From Agarophyton chilense (Eukaryota > Rhodophyta > Florideophyceae > Gracilariales > Gracilariaceae): a stretch of DNA of 64,000 nucleotides. The position numbers and the translations under genes are program-made. The stretch spans positions 62,001 to 126,000 of the forward strand of contig JARGXX010000013.1 of assembly GCA_030374765.1 (NCBI GenBank), written 5' to 3'. The notes beneath the pieces are model-generated. The model worked only from the letters and a program-made list of their open reading frames with translations. It ran no database searches and was not told where the DNA came from. The stretch's first letter is position 1. Each line of letters starts with the position of its first letter. Of the stretch, positions 10,433-22,436 are shown one piece after another.

Positions 10433-12235
10433 ATGGGTGTCGCCGATGTTCCGGTTCCTCGTAAGAAACTCTCGTCTAACTCACTCAGCCCGAGTAATTC
10501 CAACATATTCTCTTCTGCTAAATCGCAGCCTGCTCAACTCTTTCCAAACGGAATGAATCCCTTTTCGGACAACAACGGTCAAGTCCCTATCGGTGCGCCA
10601 AGCTCTGCGGGATCCCAATACCACAGTGGTTTCCTCTCAACTCCGCTTCCTCAGGATACTTCGCAACCTTGCGTGAACAACCCCGTAGACGCTTCCGTGT
10701 GTAATTCGCCTCAGGCGACGCACATCTCAGCGAATGAATCTTGTTGGATATCGCGCGAGTCGCTGGGGGTGCGAGATTCTTTTCAGGACAATTACCTCTA
10801 TTCCAGAGCCCCCTGGTTCCATCCCACTATGGTTCTCAACAATCAGCTGATCGACTCCTATGTAGAGGATGAGTACCTTCCGGGTGAACTTGCAGTTTAA
10901 ATTGTCCGTTCCTTCGATTGGAGGACACGCATCACGGTTAACCCTAATATGCTCCTACGCAGGAGAGATGAAAGTCCCGATGATGCGAGATCCGCTATGG
11001 TGCGTCTGGCCTATAAGCGACTCAACCGTACCTTTGGTGACTCTCCCGTACCGTCGGAGTACAATTTTGATGTTCCCTTCTACCGAACTCGCGGTGAAAT
11101 ATCCTATGGAGATAACCTAGCTGCCTATCCGGAAGCAGAGTACCATGGTCCTGATGTTCACAAGCTTTCTCCTCACATGACGTCTTGGAGCAGACCGATT
11201 CTCCGAGCAGAATTTCGATATATATCGAGAAAATCTCATAGATCCTTTTGTCAGATGATCTGATTCGCCGAAATGCACGTTCCCGATTCGTGTGTTTCGT
11301 ACCGTATCCGAACGTTGAAATTGAACGCCTTCATCCGCGTTTTATTCGAGGGAAGTACGTACCCTTCCCCAGAGGGTGGAATAAGGTCGAAGTACCCCGT
11401 GGGTGTTACGCCGAACTTCCTCCATGTCTTACCTACATAGGTTCAAGATTGTTAGTCGATGAGCACTCGGGATACTGGAACTTGGTCCTGGCGGAATGGG
11501 CGACCCGCGTTGCGGCATTCATTTTTTGGGAGGCCTATGATCAGAACCGATTGTGGCATCTTCCGATGGCTCTTCGGTCAACCATTCGAGCACTTTATCT
11601 CTACCCAGCGTTGGGCTCTGAAGAGAATTGTCGTGAAACTCATTACTTACTGAGTGTCATCGACAGTGTCGATTGGGATACTGTCCCACCTTCGAGCCGC
11701 GCTCGCGGACAAGCTTCTCCGTATGATCGGTCTCCGGGAAGCCGGCATCCAGGTGCTGGTGACTTTGTGTACTACGACCCATGGGACGGTGTGGTTACAA
11801 CCGCTGCCCATGCGGGGGCCGTGCGCCAACTGACTCAGGGCATCCCAGCAGAACATCCAACTGGATTAGTATATTCTGACACCGCTCCGGTTACCGTCGA
11901 TGCAGATGATTCAAACGTGGATAACGAGGATGTTGCCGCCTCTGAAGGAACAGTTCCTAGCCGATCCGAGTGGCGATACGGATTCTCCGGCGGGTTGGAG
12001 ATTTACGACGCTCGCACCGAGTCCGGTTGATCAGCAAGTTGCGGCGATGCGCGTTCATCTCCAATCCATTGGTGTGGATGTCCCTCTCAACATAGCTGAT
12101 TTGGGAGAGCTTCTAGCCATTGCGGCGCAGAGCTATCAACCAAAAGCTGGTGCCTCCCATAGTGGTGGGGCTGCTCATTCGACTGGGGCGCAGTTGTCCC
12201 AAAGGGAGATAGACTCCCCTTCATCTAGTGGATAG
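10433..12235 (+). pseudogene. antisense accessory gene of element B
   Basis: This gene reads opposite to gag-pol and converges on the B chromodomain. It starts at the first ATG inside the LTR border and ends at TAG 12233-12235, about 600 codons. A Ser/Pro/Asn-rich N-terminus is followed by blocks shared with the A and C copies: APWFHP, LPGEL, LLRRRDE, FYRTRGEI, RPILRAEFRY, VEIERL, RGCYAELPP, a Trp-rich block with EWATRVAAFIFWEAYDQ, an LRSTIRAL helix and GDFVYYDPWDG. The tail is acidic, then Ser/Gly-rich. Lesions are a TAA at 10898-10900, a frameshift near 11255 and another near 11950-12020. I do not recognise the family; it is not an envelope or a known retroelement enzyme by eye. Confidence 0.75.
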
Positions 12236-12379
12236 GTGACTTGAGTTGTTTTTAAACATCCTCTTGTTATAATAAATTCTGTGCTTCTCGACTTCTTCGA
12301 GTTCTCGAATTCTTCGAATTATTTGACTTCTCGACTTCTTTGCCGTTTCGGTTTACCCAACTTGGGCACAATCTAAGTT

Positions 12380-12556
12380 TTAAGGTAACGATGTCCCGGC
12401 TCTTCGATGAAAGCGTATAATTTTGGACCTTGTCAGGTGTGCGACAGGTTCCGAAGTGTCCTCCTCAGAATTATATTCATACCATCGGACTTGATAACGG
12501 TAGTCTCCAATTGGAGTGATTTCGTGACGAACAACATGATCCACCACAAACGTCTG
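12380..12556 (-). pseudogene. chromodomain at the C-terminus of element B pol
   Basis: The minus strand reads QTFVVDHVVRHE, then YRYQVRWYEYNSEEDTSEP, then a helix HLTRSKIIRFHRR, ending at TAA 12380-12382. This is the usual order of a chromodomain, with Tyr/Trp positions and an SEP in place of the common WEP. The domain itself is open; the pol upstream of it is not. Confidence 0.75.
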
Positions 12557-13389
12557 TGGGTATATCTAGGGTATTTCCGTCTTTATGACGTATTCTGGTC
12601 TAGAGATCCTTTGTAAGACTCAAAAGGGTTTAGGAGCGAGCCTCAAGTAAGGGATTCCAACTCCGGAACGTGTTCTGATCACTCGCGACTTCGTCAAGAA
12701 CCGTGGTGCCGGTGTAGTTGTAACTTTCGCTATAAGCGACCAAGTCGATCACCTTCTGGTTTTTCGTGAAGCTCTCTTAAATTCGAGTTAATCCGGAATA
12801 TGTCCGCGGGGATTGGACTTCAAACCGATGAGCGGTGTCTTCCACAAAACAGCGGGGTGTCGTTTGCGATTGACAAATCTGTCATGGCGGGGAATCTCGT
12901 GCTTGACACTCCCTGTGCAGGGCGATGGAACACCCAGAGGGTCATAGCGACTCTCATTGGCTTGGCATAAACATGTGCCGTGCCACGGAACTGTGCATCA
13001 GCGAGGTTGTAGTGTACGGTACCATCCAGGGTATCTTTTCTGCACTGTCAAGTCAGAGACCCGTTTGATGACGATTTATGGCTTACGCGTGTGTGGCATA
13101 TCTTCTCGACGTGGTACTGTGCAGTGCGCCGTTGTTTTGCAGCGTTGTTCTGTACAGTACCTGTGATCTCATCTCTGCAGCAGTATCAACCTGGTTCGAT
13201 TCATGAACTTCCTTCATCTCTCTTCGCAATGGCGATCCTCTTCTCTTTTACCCTTCTGCGATTCCTTTCAGGTGCAGGTTTTCCTTCTATGGAGTGTTCA
13301 GTCATCGCCAACCAGCGAGTAATTGTATCTCCATCCGTGGGACTCTCGCGAATTGCCAGACAATTATCTGTAGCACCTTCTTCTGTAGC

Positions 13390-13404
13390 CTCTCCCTCCT
13401 TAGG
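13390..13404 (-). promoter_or_regulatory. internal polypurine tract 2 of element B
   Basis: The minus strand reads CCTAAGGAGGGAGAG in the spacer (PKEGE). It is at the same place as the tracts at 2411 in A and 30832 in C. Confidence 0.4.
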
Positions 13405-16400
13405 CCGGTTCACGGTAGTCGAAATTACCCGAGTAGGTGGGGTCAGCCTAGTGAAAATTGTCGGGGTTATCCGAGATCTTTTCGCTAATGTAGAAGAGCC
13501 TGTAATGACAGTTTCCGAACACTTTGGTAGGTCAGACAAGCCGCGGGTTATGTGCGGGAGAATCTCTTGTCGCGAAGGCGAACTGTCCGTTGAGGATTGA
13601 CCAATACCAGGGAAGGTAGTAGGTTGTAGTACGACTTCCGTTGTGAACGGTGGGGCTCTGGTCACTCTATCCAGGGAAAACCGTTCGTGCCGTTTGTCAA
13701 CTTCCTATACCACTGTGGTCTCATCGATTGAGATGAATCGGTAAGGTCCGTCAGCAATCGGTGAGAGTTTGCGCCGTTTATCCTTTCCAGGATTGTATTA
13801 TTTCTTACGTACGAATACGAAATCGTTAACAGCTATCTGAGGTAAAGGCTTGCAGATTCGATCGTCAAAAATACGCTATAGGCGCCTCGTGCCTTGTCCA
13901 TTGCGTTATGGGCAATTGGCACCATTGTTTTCAACCATTCCTTCCAGGATTCCCGATATAAATTCGGTTAGGGGAACGCGGAGAGCGTCAATTGAGTCTG
14001 TATAGCCACTGATGGTGGGGTGCATGATATTACCAACTCCAATGGTGACAGTGAAGTAACCCGATGCACCTGAATGTTATACGCATACGTCACCGCGTCG
14101 GTGTACAAATCCCATTGCTTGGGGTGATCCGCGACATGGCATCGTAACGCGTTCAGCAATGTACGGTTAAACCGTTCTACCTGACCATTCGTTTGCGGAT
14201 GGTAGGTTGTAGTAAACAGGTTCCTTATTTCGAGTATTCGACACACGGCTTGAAAGAACTTTGACGTAAACTGTGAGCCATTATCTGGTATCAGATGTAC
14301 GAGAGGACCGTAGACGAAGATCCAGTGAGTTACAAAGGTCTGTGCCACAGTATAAGCTGTAATCCGTTTAAGCGGTACTATCCTGACGAGCTTTGAAAAG
14401 CGGTCTTTCATCACCAACAGATATCAATTTCCTCGAGGAGTCCTGATTAGTTCACCTAGAAGGTCGATAGCCACGAATTCCAAGGGCGATCGTGCGTGAA
14501 ATAGCTTCACCTTCTTCCAGTTTTTGCGTAACTTCACGTCATTTTTCGCGCACTCCGTGCAAGAACGGCGTACTTCATAACAGTCAAAAGCCATAGCAGG
14601 CCAGTATAAATCCCTTATAAGGGTCAAGTACAATTTTCTTCTTCCAGGATGGGAACTCAACTTCGAGTTGTGTGAAGGATGGAGTACCCTTTGCTGTAAG
14701 GAATAGGAACCACAACTTGGTGGTTAGATTCGACATTTCGAGCCAGATATCCCTGGTCATCCGTCCCAAAGGGATTTGTTGCTCCTTCATTGAGGCGAGA
14801 ACGGATCTATGTACAAAAAAGAATCCATTTGTTGTTCTCGGATAATCTCTTCAGGAGCCATTGGTACGAATGAACCCGTCAGGGGCTCCGAAGTTTCGGC
14901 ATCCAGTATATCGTCACACACGTCATCCGATGTTATTTTGGCGCTGCCGTCAGCTTCTCCTACTGCAAAAGAGGGAATCTCGAGATCGTCGATAGGTTCT
15001 AGGTTCTGTCTCCGCAGAGGTTCCCAGGCGGGATAACGCATCTGCTTGAGTGTTCAGAGTACCCTTCTTGCAAAGAATATCGAAGTCAAACTCCGCCCAT
15101 CGGAGGCGCCAACTCATGAGGCGTCCCGATGGTTCGGTTATTTCCATGAGCCAACGGAGGGCTGAATGGTCAGTGTGTACCTTGAAATGGTTACCCATAA
15201 GATATGATCGGAGCGTCGCTAATGCCCAAACGACCGCGAGACACTCTTTCTCTGAGACCGAATAATTACGTTCATGAACGTTCAGACTGCGGGACCAGTA
15301 TCCTATTGGATGTCGTTCACCTTCTGTAGAGGTCTGAAATAGTGCACAACCAACTTGGTCTTTGCTCGCATCCGTATCAACTTCAAACGGAAGCCCAAGG
15401 GATGGAAGCGCTAATATTGGCGGAGACGTCACAGCTTCCACAAGGGAATTGAAAGCACAAGCTTCTTCGTCTCCGAATGGTTCCAGTTTAATGGGTCTTC
15501 CTTTCCGAAGGAGCTCATTTAGAGGAGACGCAACATCAGCGAAGTTCAAGATATTTGACCGAATGGGTAAAGAACTTACACTTCTTCAGCTTCAAAGTGA
15601 TTCCTGTCTCGCGCAGTGTCCTCATAACATCCTTAACATGTGAGAGATGCTCGTCGATGTTGTCGGAGAATACGATGATATCGTCCAAATATACCAAAGT
15701 GGTTTTCCACTTAAAGCGGGCTAATAGGATATCTATCGCACGTTGAGACGATGCAGGGGCATTCGTTAAGCCAAGCGGCATTCGGCTGAACCGATACAAG
15801 CCTTGACGGCAGACAGAAGCCGTTTTATCACGGTACTCCTTTCGAACAGGAAATTTCCAATACCCCAATTCGTATCATGGGCGGCAAACACGGTCGCGTT
15901 TTCAAGCGAGTCGATATACTCATCCATCCGAGGGATCGGGTACATATCTTTCATTGTGACTGCATTAAAGCGTCGATAATCAATACCAAATCGCCACAAT
16001 CCATACGCTTTCGGAGCTAAAACAACAGGTGACGCCCAAGGCGACTGAGTTGGTTCTATAACGCCTGCGCGTAACATCTTCTCAACCTGAGTCTGCTTTT
16101 CTTGACGAGCATTCGGTCCAGCCCTGTAAGGGTGCTGAGCGATCGGCCGAGTTTTTTGAAGCAAGTCAATATGGTGTTCCGTGATTCCTATTGTTCCCAG
16201 GAAACCATCCCACCTAGGGGTAAAATCCTTCAAAATTTCTCTTAACTTCTCACGATGAGATTCTGGGACATACTCCAGATCTAATTTTTCCAACTCCTTC
16301 ATAGGATCAACGTCATCTGTACCAGGCAGCGAAGTCTTCTGTTCCAACCCTTTCGGTTGTGTATCCGAATATAGGAACTCAGGCTCTACACGTGCAGTGT

Positions 16401-16411
16401 CAACATCATCA

Positions 16412-16431
16412 TTCTCCTCCTCCTCCTTAGG
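16412..16431 (-). promoter_or_regulatory. internal polypurine tract 1 of element B
   Basis: The minus strand reads CCTAAGGAGGAGGAGGAGAA in the protease-RT linker (PKEEEEN), matching the A and C tracts by position. Confidence 0.4.
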
Positions 16432-17398
16432 TTCGAGGACTCCGAGAACATCGGTAACCTGTATCTTCGTCGGGACGATAGTGGTTGGGTGTGGGAGTAC
16501 TGAGCCCAGTGTTTGATTCTTCGTTAACCATTGATTGGGTTTACGGAAGGTAGCCAAGAGAACCTTGAAAGGAGTATCGGGCTCGATTAGAACCAGATCA
16601 TTGGCCAAAGCAAGTTGATGCTTGGTATACAAAGAGGCCAAGGGTTGCACAATATGTAGCTCATGTTGATGGGATGTCACTATAACCCCTACTTGTGATT
16701 CTGGGGGCACCGTAATCGATTTCGCAACCTTGAGACGCGTTGAGCGGGTATCATTGTCAGGAGATTCCTGGGTAACCGGTAACGGAACTTTCTTTTGTGT
16801 TGCCCGCTTCAGCGGTTTGTTACGATAGGAATCGTGGATCCGTCATCCATTGCAACGGTTCTGGTTCTAGGACGAATTGCTTCAACAAATCGATCACAAA
16901 AATCACAACCCAGTATCGCGGATGCAGCGAGAGAGTCGCAGACTATAAAGTCTAACTGAACCAAATAGGTACCCGATCGCACTGCGAGAAATATCTTTCC
17001 AATCGTATGGAGCGTATTATTATTCGCGTCGGCGATATCCATTCCTGGACCATAGAAAATACTATTACGAAGTGTTGACGGTATGATATCAGCATTGATC
17101 GAGTTTGGCGTGGCTCCTGTATCCAAAACAGATAACTGTCTAACCATGAACTGGTGTGATAGGCCAAGGTCTGAATACACCTTGTATTTACGCTTGGCCA
17201 TCACAAGGACTCTATCCGGAGTACGGGGATTCATAAACCCTATCCACGGACGACGTAGAACAGCCAGGTGTTCCGAGTCAACGTCGGTTTTAACCATATT
17301 CCTTGTAAGGATTGTGACTGGGGAGTGAGGAGGTGACGCCTCGGGAGTCTTCAACCTCAACTTGGAAGACGCCCCTCCATCAGGGGAGACTCGCATGT

Positions 17399-17410
17399 CT
17401 AGTTTTTCGG
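17399..17410 (-). promoter_or_regulatory. gag-pol -1 frameshift site of element B
   Basis: Gag ends CCG AAA AAC TAG and the -1 frame reads on as EKLDMRVSP into the protease linker. The motif is identical to that of A up to the stop codon. Confidence 0.6.
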
Positions 17411-19398
17411 GTTCGAAGCTTCCGCAACAAGCGGTCGACCTCCATCCGGGAAACTGACGGATTCCTATTGTGAGGTACGATGTTCTGGGTCGCATGACCA
17501 GCGTTCGACGTTTCGATTACCGGACGCGGTAGGACCGTTTTCGACGGACCAAAATTAGCTTTGGCTCGAAGATACGACCAATTTGGAACTCGAGCTTGAT
17601 CGGCAGGCAATAGAGACTCGTATTGAGTGACAACAGACGGCATTTCTCTCAAAGTCAACGTGCAACGTGGCGCGATATGACCGAGTCGGTAACAGAGATG
17701 ACAAACAAGTGCACTCAACGCATTACACGGCGGGCGAACATTCACGTCCGTCCGTGGGTGTGGTAGTGTGTCCCTCCATCCGGGACGGGTTGTACGCATT
17801 GAGTGTGTCGCATATGCGAGTGGAGCTGCGGTAACTCTTGTGCCACCATAGAAGGCTGGATCACGTTCATAGGTTTCAACAAAAGTAGCTGGCAAGTCCG
17901 TAGTGGCCATCGAATATTTTTCATTTCCAATGAAATGGACGTTATCGTGGTCCGTTCCAACGGGTCCTCTGTTTAAGAGTGAAAGAGACTGTGAAGACAC
18001 ATCGGCATGAAGTACCTTGGACGGACGAAGTCCAGTAGGTTGTCGGGCACGGGGTGAATATCCCTCAGCTTGGGCGTACTACACCAATTCCAAGTAAAAA
18101 ATCCTCCGTTTTTCTTCACGGCGTCGCGCAACAAGCGCTCTTATGGCAGTATCAAGACCATCAACAAACATTGTACACCGCTCGGACGCGGAATATAAAT
18201 TACCACATCGGTGAAACGCCTTATTCAAACGAGTTGAATAGACCGTTTCGGTTTCACCAGGCTTCTATTTTGTATCGCGAAGAGCGAGGATTGCATCCTG
18301 AATCGCGGTACCAGTGACGTATGACCTCAAAAGGTATTAAACGGCTTCGGGCCAACAGGTAACTCCTCCTTACGAGGCTCTTGAGGATCCTCGAACTGAG
18401 TTGTACTGATCTTCAGCCATTACTTCAAGGAAATACGGTAGGGCAATGTAAGCTTGCGCCTCTTTCATTTGGAGGATGTCAGCTTCCTGAACGAATCTTA
18501 CAAGAAAGTCAAGTATTAGAATAAAATCTTCACCATTGAATTCCTGCCAACGCAGTGTAAGACCCATTCCTTTCATTCAGTCCTTGACCTTTGCAGCCCT
18601 GGGGTGTGCAACTCGACTAGGAATCGTCCAACTAATAGTAACGGTACGAAAGTAGCTTCCGGTACAACGGATTCATCGGCTTCAGATCCTTCAATCCAAT
18701 GTGACGGCGACCCTTCTCGCGGGAGCGAATAACTCTTTGGGTGGTGCTAATAGACTTCGAACGAGTCATCCCAGAAGTTTTGTGGTGATTATCTTCTTCT
18801 GAGGACTCAGAGGACGATTTAGCAGAATGACGGTTAGAATCTGAACTTGATGAACCCGAACTGTAATGTACCTCTTTTTGAAATGAAGACGACTTCGTTT
18901 CTTCTCGAATCCAATCGAATGAACTGACTTGGAAATTTCATCCGCCTTGGTGGCAACGTCTTGATCCCATCGGATTGTCGCTTCAAGCGTGTCCAAACGA
19001 CCTTGGAGTCGTTGTATGTTTGAGCGGACGTCATCAACTTGGTCCGCGTATTCCTTTTTAAAAGTTCCTGGAACACCCAGACATTCCAAAATGGAGTTAA
19101 CATCTCTTCGAAGGACCCGAATTCTTCCTGAAACATCCCGAACACGGGCGTCATACACAATACGACGGAGTTCGGTAGCCTCTTGTAACAGAGAAATATG
19201 AGCGATATTTGAAATGTGCAAACGCGAGTCCAAGTTTTGGTACTCAGTCGAATCAATGATTCGGTTTACCGCTAACGGTGTTTCAACCATTGGTTGTGGT
19301 TCCGCAGGGGCGACCAATTGAGGTTTAGAGGCGGCTAAGGGCGCTCCACGAGCTTCAATATCACTTTGATCAGAAATTAGTTCCTCCGCGGCGGACAT
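17399..19398 (-). pseudogene. element B gag
   Basis: The gag-like frame starts at ATG 19398. The N-terminus carries VLRRDVNSILECLG, the motif shared with A and C, followed by a helix-rich segment (RLQGRLDTLEATI). The capsid-like blocks FNGEDFILILDFLVRF and ILALRDTK lie at 18250-18540. The knuckle CHLCYRLGHIAPRC is near 17690, with the full CCHC set. Several frameshifts and stops occur, among them one near 17455 that takes the reading frame off the SNPKN ending. Confidence 0.85.
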
Positions 19399-19620
19399 CC
19401 AAGAGCGCGGTTCAGCAGGTGCTGTACTCCCTGCCGCTCATGCGGAGCCCTTCAGTTACGTGGGGGCAGGCTGTGACATACTGTACACAGTGAACCCACC
19501 ACTTCTAAATACCAATTAAACCAAATGGGAAGTCTCGAAGAGTAATAGCAAAGTAGCAATGAATGTCCGTAGCAAACGGGATCCGATCTTCAAATCTTCA
19601 ATACCTGTGAGGTTCTTCCC

Positions 19621-19638
19621 TTCAAAGGCGGGAGACCC
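19621..19638 (-). promoter_or_regulatory. primer binding site of element B
   Basis: The minus strand reads GGGTCTCCCGCCTTTGAA two bases inside the 5' LTR, a variant of the site shared by all five LTR elements here. Confidence 0.55.
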
Positions 19639-19640
19639 GA

Positions 19641-20456
19641 TGTAGAGCAATCCCAGATGTGGAAATACCTCTCGGGTGTTCGAGTCCCGCTCACGTGAAG
19701 AGGGATAACTCAGCGAACGAGCTTTCATGCCACCGATGCGTGGTTGTAAGACCACGGTGGTTCAGGCAATACCTACGAAGGTGATGAACCCAGGAAAAGG
19801 GGAAGAATCAAAGGGGGATCGAAGGAAAAGGATATTCCGCGGACAACAGCAAAGTGTAGGGCGAAAATGTAGTGCGAAATAGGACGCACGACCAAGCGTA
19901 CAGACCTATGAAAAAGGTATCAAAACTGGATAAGCAAAACGAAGACGGGTAAAAACAACCCTATACAAGGGCGGTGTACTGTCCTAAACACAGGAAAACC
20001 AACAGAAGAAAGAAACACACCAATAACGGTGGTACAATGAAGCCTGAGCTTCCCGAGTGGATAGATTATCCAAACCGGTCGCTGTTTCTCCCGTAAAGAG
20101 ACGGAAACCCGCGTGGGCAACATAATCTAGAGCCAAGCACTCAGTTACCATTTACTTGGTGGTAGCGATGGAGGTGAAGCCATCGCTGAAGTCTATTCTA
20201 GACATTGAACTTCACTTGTAGACTATAGTAGTGCAAACCAATCATGGTCCATATACGTATCATACGTGTAACCCCAGCCTTGCACGTCCATCCGTCCACT
20301 ACGGTGCTACTGCAGAGACTTAACTAACATACCTTCTAAGGTTTCTAAAATACTAAAAACTATTTTTAATGATAAAATGATCGACGTGGTCCCCGATATA
20401 TCGGACGCCATATGAATGGTGCCCCGACCGGTTATACGCGCACGCGTTGCTCTACA
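19641..20456 (-). repeat. 5' LTR of element B
   Basis: This LTR of 816 bases has perfect inverted ends TGTAGAGCAA and TTGCTCTACA. It pairs with 9532-10348 and is flanked on the right by the duplicated target CGTTG. Confidence 0.92.
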
Positions 20457-20461
20457 CGTTG
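20457..20461. repeat. target site duplication of element B (right)
   Basis: CGTTG, identical to 9527-9531. Confidence 0.9.
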
Positions 20462-20468
20462 CACTACA
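20462..20468 (-). repeat. 5' LTR of element A, outer tip
   Basis: With the preceding target copy this reads CGTTGCACTACA, completing the A LTR after the B insertion. The next bases, from 20469, belong to D1. Confidence 0.8.
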
Positions 20469-20529
20469 GTTCTCTCTAATTCCTTCGATCTGGTTGGGTT
20501 GTACTTGGAGTGTCCCTGGCCTGGAGGTG

Positions 20530-21747
20530 GCCCTGGTGAGGTGCTCTCGTTAACGCACTGCTGTAACGCAATGCGCTACTCGGGAGACCAGCCGCGGGCG
20601 GCGAGAGCTACGCACAGGCAGAGCCTGGAAATCCGGGGTCGGCTATCTGGCCCTAGAGTCCGCAACGACTCAAGAGAGGCGTCGTCTCACAGGCGAGGAG
20701 TGTCGACTAGACACAGACTCCTATCGTTCCACAGGAGCTCTTGGCGTCCGGAAGACGTGCTCGGAGTGGTGTCGATCCGACACGAACCGAAGTGATCGGC
20801 CTGGATATACGCCGCGTATGAAGAGTAGCCGGGGCGAGCCCCGGGATTATACCAGAGCCCGGACGAGCGCCACGACCCTAACGTCGGCAACGACGCACCA
20901 ACCACTTCACCCAACGGGTGGCGATAACAAAGCAGGGCAAGCCCTGAGATTGTACCAGCGCTCAGACGAGAGCGTCTTCTTGGCTATGCCGACTGGCGCC
21001 ACAAAGTGGTAATCACTCACACCCAACGGGTGACAATAGCAAAGCAGGGCAAGCCCTGGGATTGAACCAGCGCCCAGACGAATGCGCCTGCCTGGCTTTA
21101 AAAGCTGCACCTGGAAGTGATACTCACTTATCCGAGGCTCCCGATCCACACCTCTGTATCCAACGGATACGGGTCTACAATCTGCTCGGGCAGTAGAACT
21201 GCCAGCGGTCCAATAGACCGAGCGAAAGTGCAATGCGCCACGCGGCGACCGATCGCCGTGAGGGCAAGGACTGGGCGGGGAATACTCGATAGGCTATAAC
21301 GCGAGAGATACCTCTGCAGCAGTTGATCAAGCTGCTGCCTGTCTTGTCGGCGTCGACTGGGAACGAAGGTCTGATAACCCTATTGTCTCAAGACACGAAC
21401 TAGTAGTTCGGAGGCCTCTCCCGCCTCTTGGACTTTACTTCGGTCTAGCCCCCGGCGACCCGGCGCTCAAGTACCGCCGGCCGCTTAGCAGTTGGCCATT
21501 ACGATAGATTACTACTAATAAATACAATTAAAAATTACAAGACAGCAGTGCAGAGCACTGTATGGTGCCAACCACACGAACTAGCTGCCGGCCATTGCCA
21601 CTCGTATGACACCTAGCGCCATGCACGGTATTCCATCCTGGCAGTATGCCAGCTATTACGGCGTCGTCACTGATTAGTGTAAGGAGGTCGGAGGAGGGTG
21701 GCTACTTGTCCTCAATAAGGGCCCGGCGCGTTGCCTCACAACTGCCA
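20530..21747. mobile_element. 1.2-kb insert of unknown type inside D1 gag
   Basis: This GC-rich stretch has no open frame of note. It contains three imperfect copies of a unit of roughly 100 bases (about 20820-20900, 20915-21010, 21025-21130), each with GCGAGCCC or GCAAGCCC followed by GGGATT, ACCAG and GACGA. Part of the region is AT-rich (about 21510-21540). It interrupts a gag frame whose two sides align to D2, so it is an insertion. Its ends and target duplication are not resolved; a solo LTR or a non-autonomous element are both possible. Confidence 0.45.
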
Positions 21748-21933
21748 TCATGGGTTCTTGGCGAAAGGGTTGTCCAGAGGAGTCAGTAATTCTTGCGGCT
21801 GGCTTCCCGTCCTCCTGCGGTCGCTATCGGTGTCAACCTGAGGTTCAGGCGACGTTATCGGCGTTGTCGTCGCAACTTGTCCTGCCGTAGGAGTCCTATG
21901 GTCTGGTCGGTTGGGTGGGTTTCCAGCATTCAT
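21748..21933 (-). pseudogene. start of element D1 gag
   Basis: The minus strand opens with an ATG near 21932. It encodes a Pro/Thr-rich start with RPDHRTPTAG and SPEPQVD, then DRRRTGSQ and FAKNP, then a stop at the insertion border. The same order (RPDHRTPTAE, SPEPQVD, DRRSTRSQ, FAENP) is found in D2 at 61939-62115. The length is only the first sixth of a gag. Confidence 0.7.
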
Positions 21934-22037
21934 AATGGCGGTTGGGTTCGTATTTCTAGTCCGTTGGTAAATTAAAACAAAGGCTAGAAGCCGTATAAGT
22001 ATTCTTTCTAGTAGTTCGTTCAATTATTGCTAGGGGA

Positions 22038-22055
22038 TTCTAAGTCGGGAGACCA
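22038..22055 (-). promoter_or_regulatory. primer binding site of D1
   Basis: The minus strand reads TGGTCTCCCGACTTAGAA three bases after the LTR end. It is identical to the D2 site at 61818-61835. Confidence 0.7.
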
Positions 22056-22058
22056 AAG

Positions 22059-22416
22059 TGTATCGAAATGACTGGTAGGTAAGCGTAGTGGTCTCAAACT
22101 TGGGTAGCGTGGTAGACCAAGTTCTGAGATTCGTTTTGTTGACGGCGGCACTCCCAGAGTACTTGATGCAATGAGCAGGTGTTCACTGTGTATTTATACT
22201 TTTCGAAGGTACGGAAACGATGGCTTGAAGACCAATTGGTGAAACCTTATGTACAAAAGGAGATACTGTAGTATCCTAACTGTGCCTACCCGATTCTAAG
22301 GGAGAAGCGTCACTCGAGGCTATTAAATATCAATGGAGAGGTGCTGAGATATTCCTTGCACCATAAGGCTATTCTATTACACTAAACAAAATAAAGTAAT
22401 TCTCTAAATATGTCCA
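22059..22416 (-). repeat. 5' LTR of D1
   Basis: This LTR of 358 bases is recognised by its alignment with 61466-61814, including the shared stretches CACCAATTGGTCTTCAAGCC and CAAGTACTCTGGGAGTGCCG. It contains a TATA box on the minus strand (TATAAATA at 22191-22198), the probable element promoter; D2 has lost it. Confidence 0.8.
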
Positions 22417-22436
22417 GCTGAGATCGGGCAGTCCAC

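Larger units (their letters stand above)
12557..17408 (-). pseudogene. element B pol: protease, RT, RNase H, integrase, spacer
   Basis: The protease is at 16809-17330 with VLDTGATPN and ILGCDFCDRF. The linker and RT are at 15540-16710 with TLVYLDDIIVF. RNase H is at 14950-15549 and the integrase zinc finger near 14540 with CTECAKN. The integrase core at 13968-14500 keeps all three acids (AIDLLG, IPDNGSQF, GQVERFNR). A GPY/F-like module (DGPYRFI) is near 13750, followed by a Ser/Thr/Pro-rich spacer. After KYL near 15555 the sequence jumps straight to NFADVAS, so about 45 residues between RT and RNase H are deleted relative to A and C. The stretch 12640-13200 shows no readable frame and is probably decayed spacer. 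Confidence 0.88.
9532..20456 (-). mobile_element. Ty3/gypsy chromovirus element B (complete, decayed)
   Basis: This full-length element of 10925 bases has two LTRs, exact CGTTG target duplications, a primer site, gag, pol, chromodomain, polypurine tract and an antisense accessory gene. It sits inside the 5' LTR of element A. The two LTRs differ at many positions, so it is clearly older than element C but younger than A. All of its genes contain stops, frameshifts or deletions. Confidence 0.93.
20469..22416 (-). mobile_element. LTR retrotransposon D1, 5' part, interrupted
   Basis: This is the 5' end of an element on the minus strand: LTR 22059-22416, primer site 22038-22055 and the start of gag. 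Gag breaks at about 21748 and resumes at 20469-20530, where the minus strand encodes RPGTLQVQPNQIEGIREN, matching D2 at about 62115-62180. It is then cut by the LTR tip of A. The rest of D1 should lie left of element A, outside the window. Confidence 0.8.

Noticed and set aside
20815-21130. Repeats spaced by about 100 bases, considered as a CRISPR-like array or a tRNA-derived SINE
   Set aside because: The units are long, imperfect and only three, in a eukaryotic transposon nest. No cloverleaf or poly-A tail is visible.
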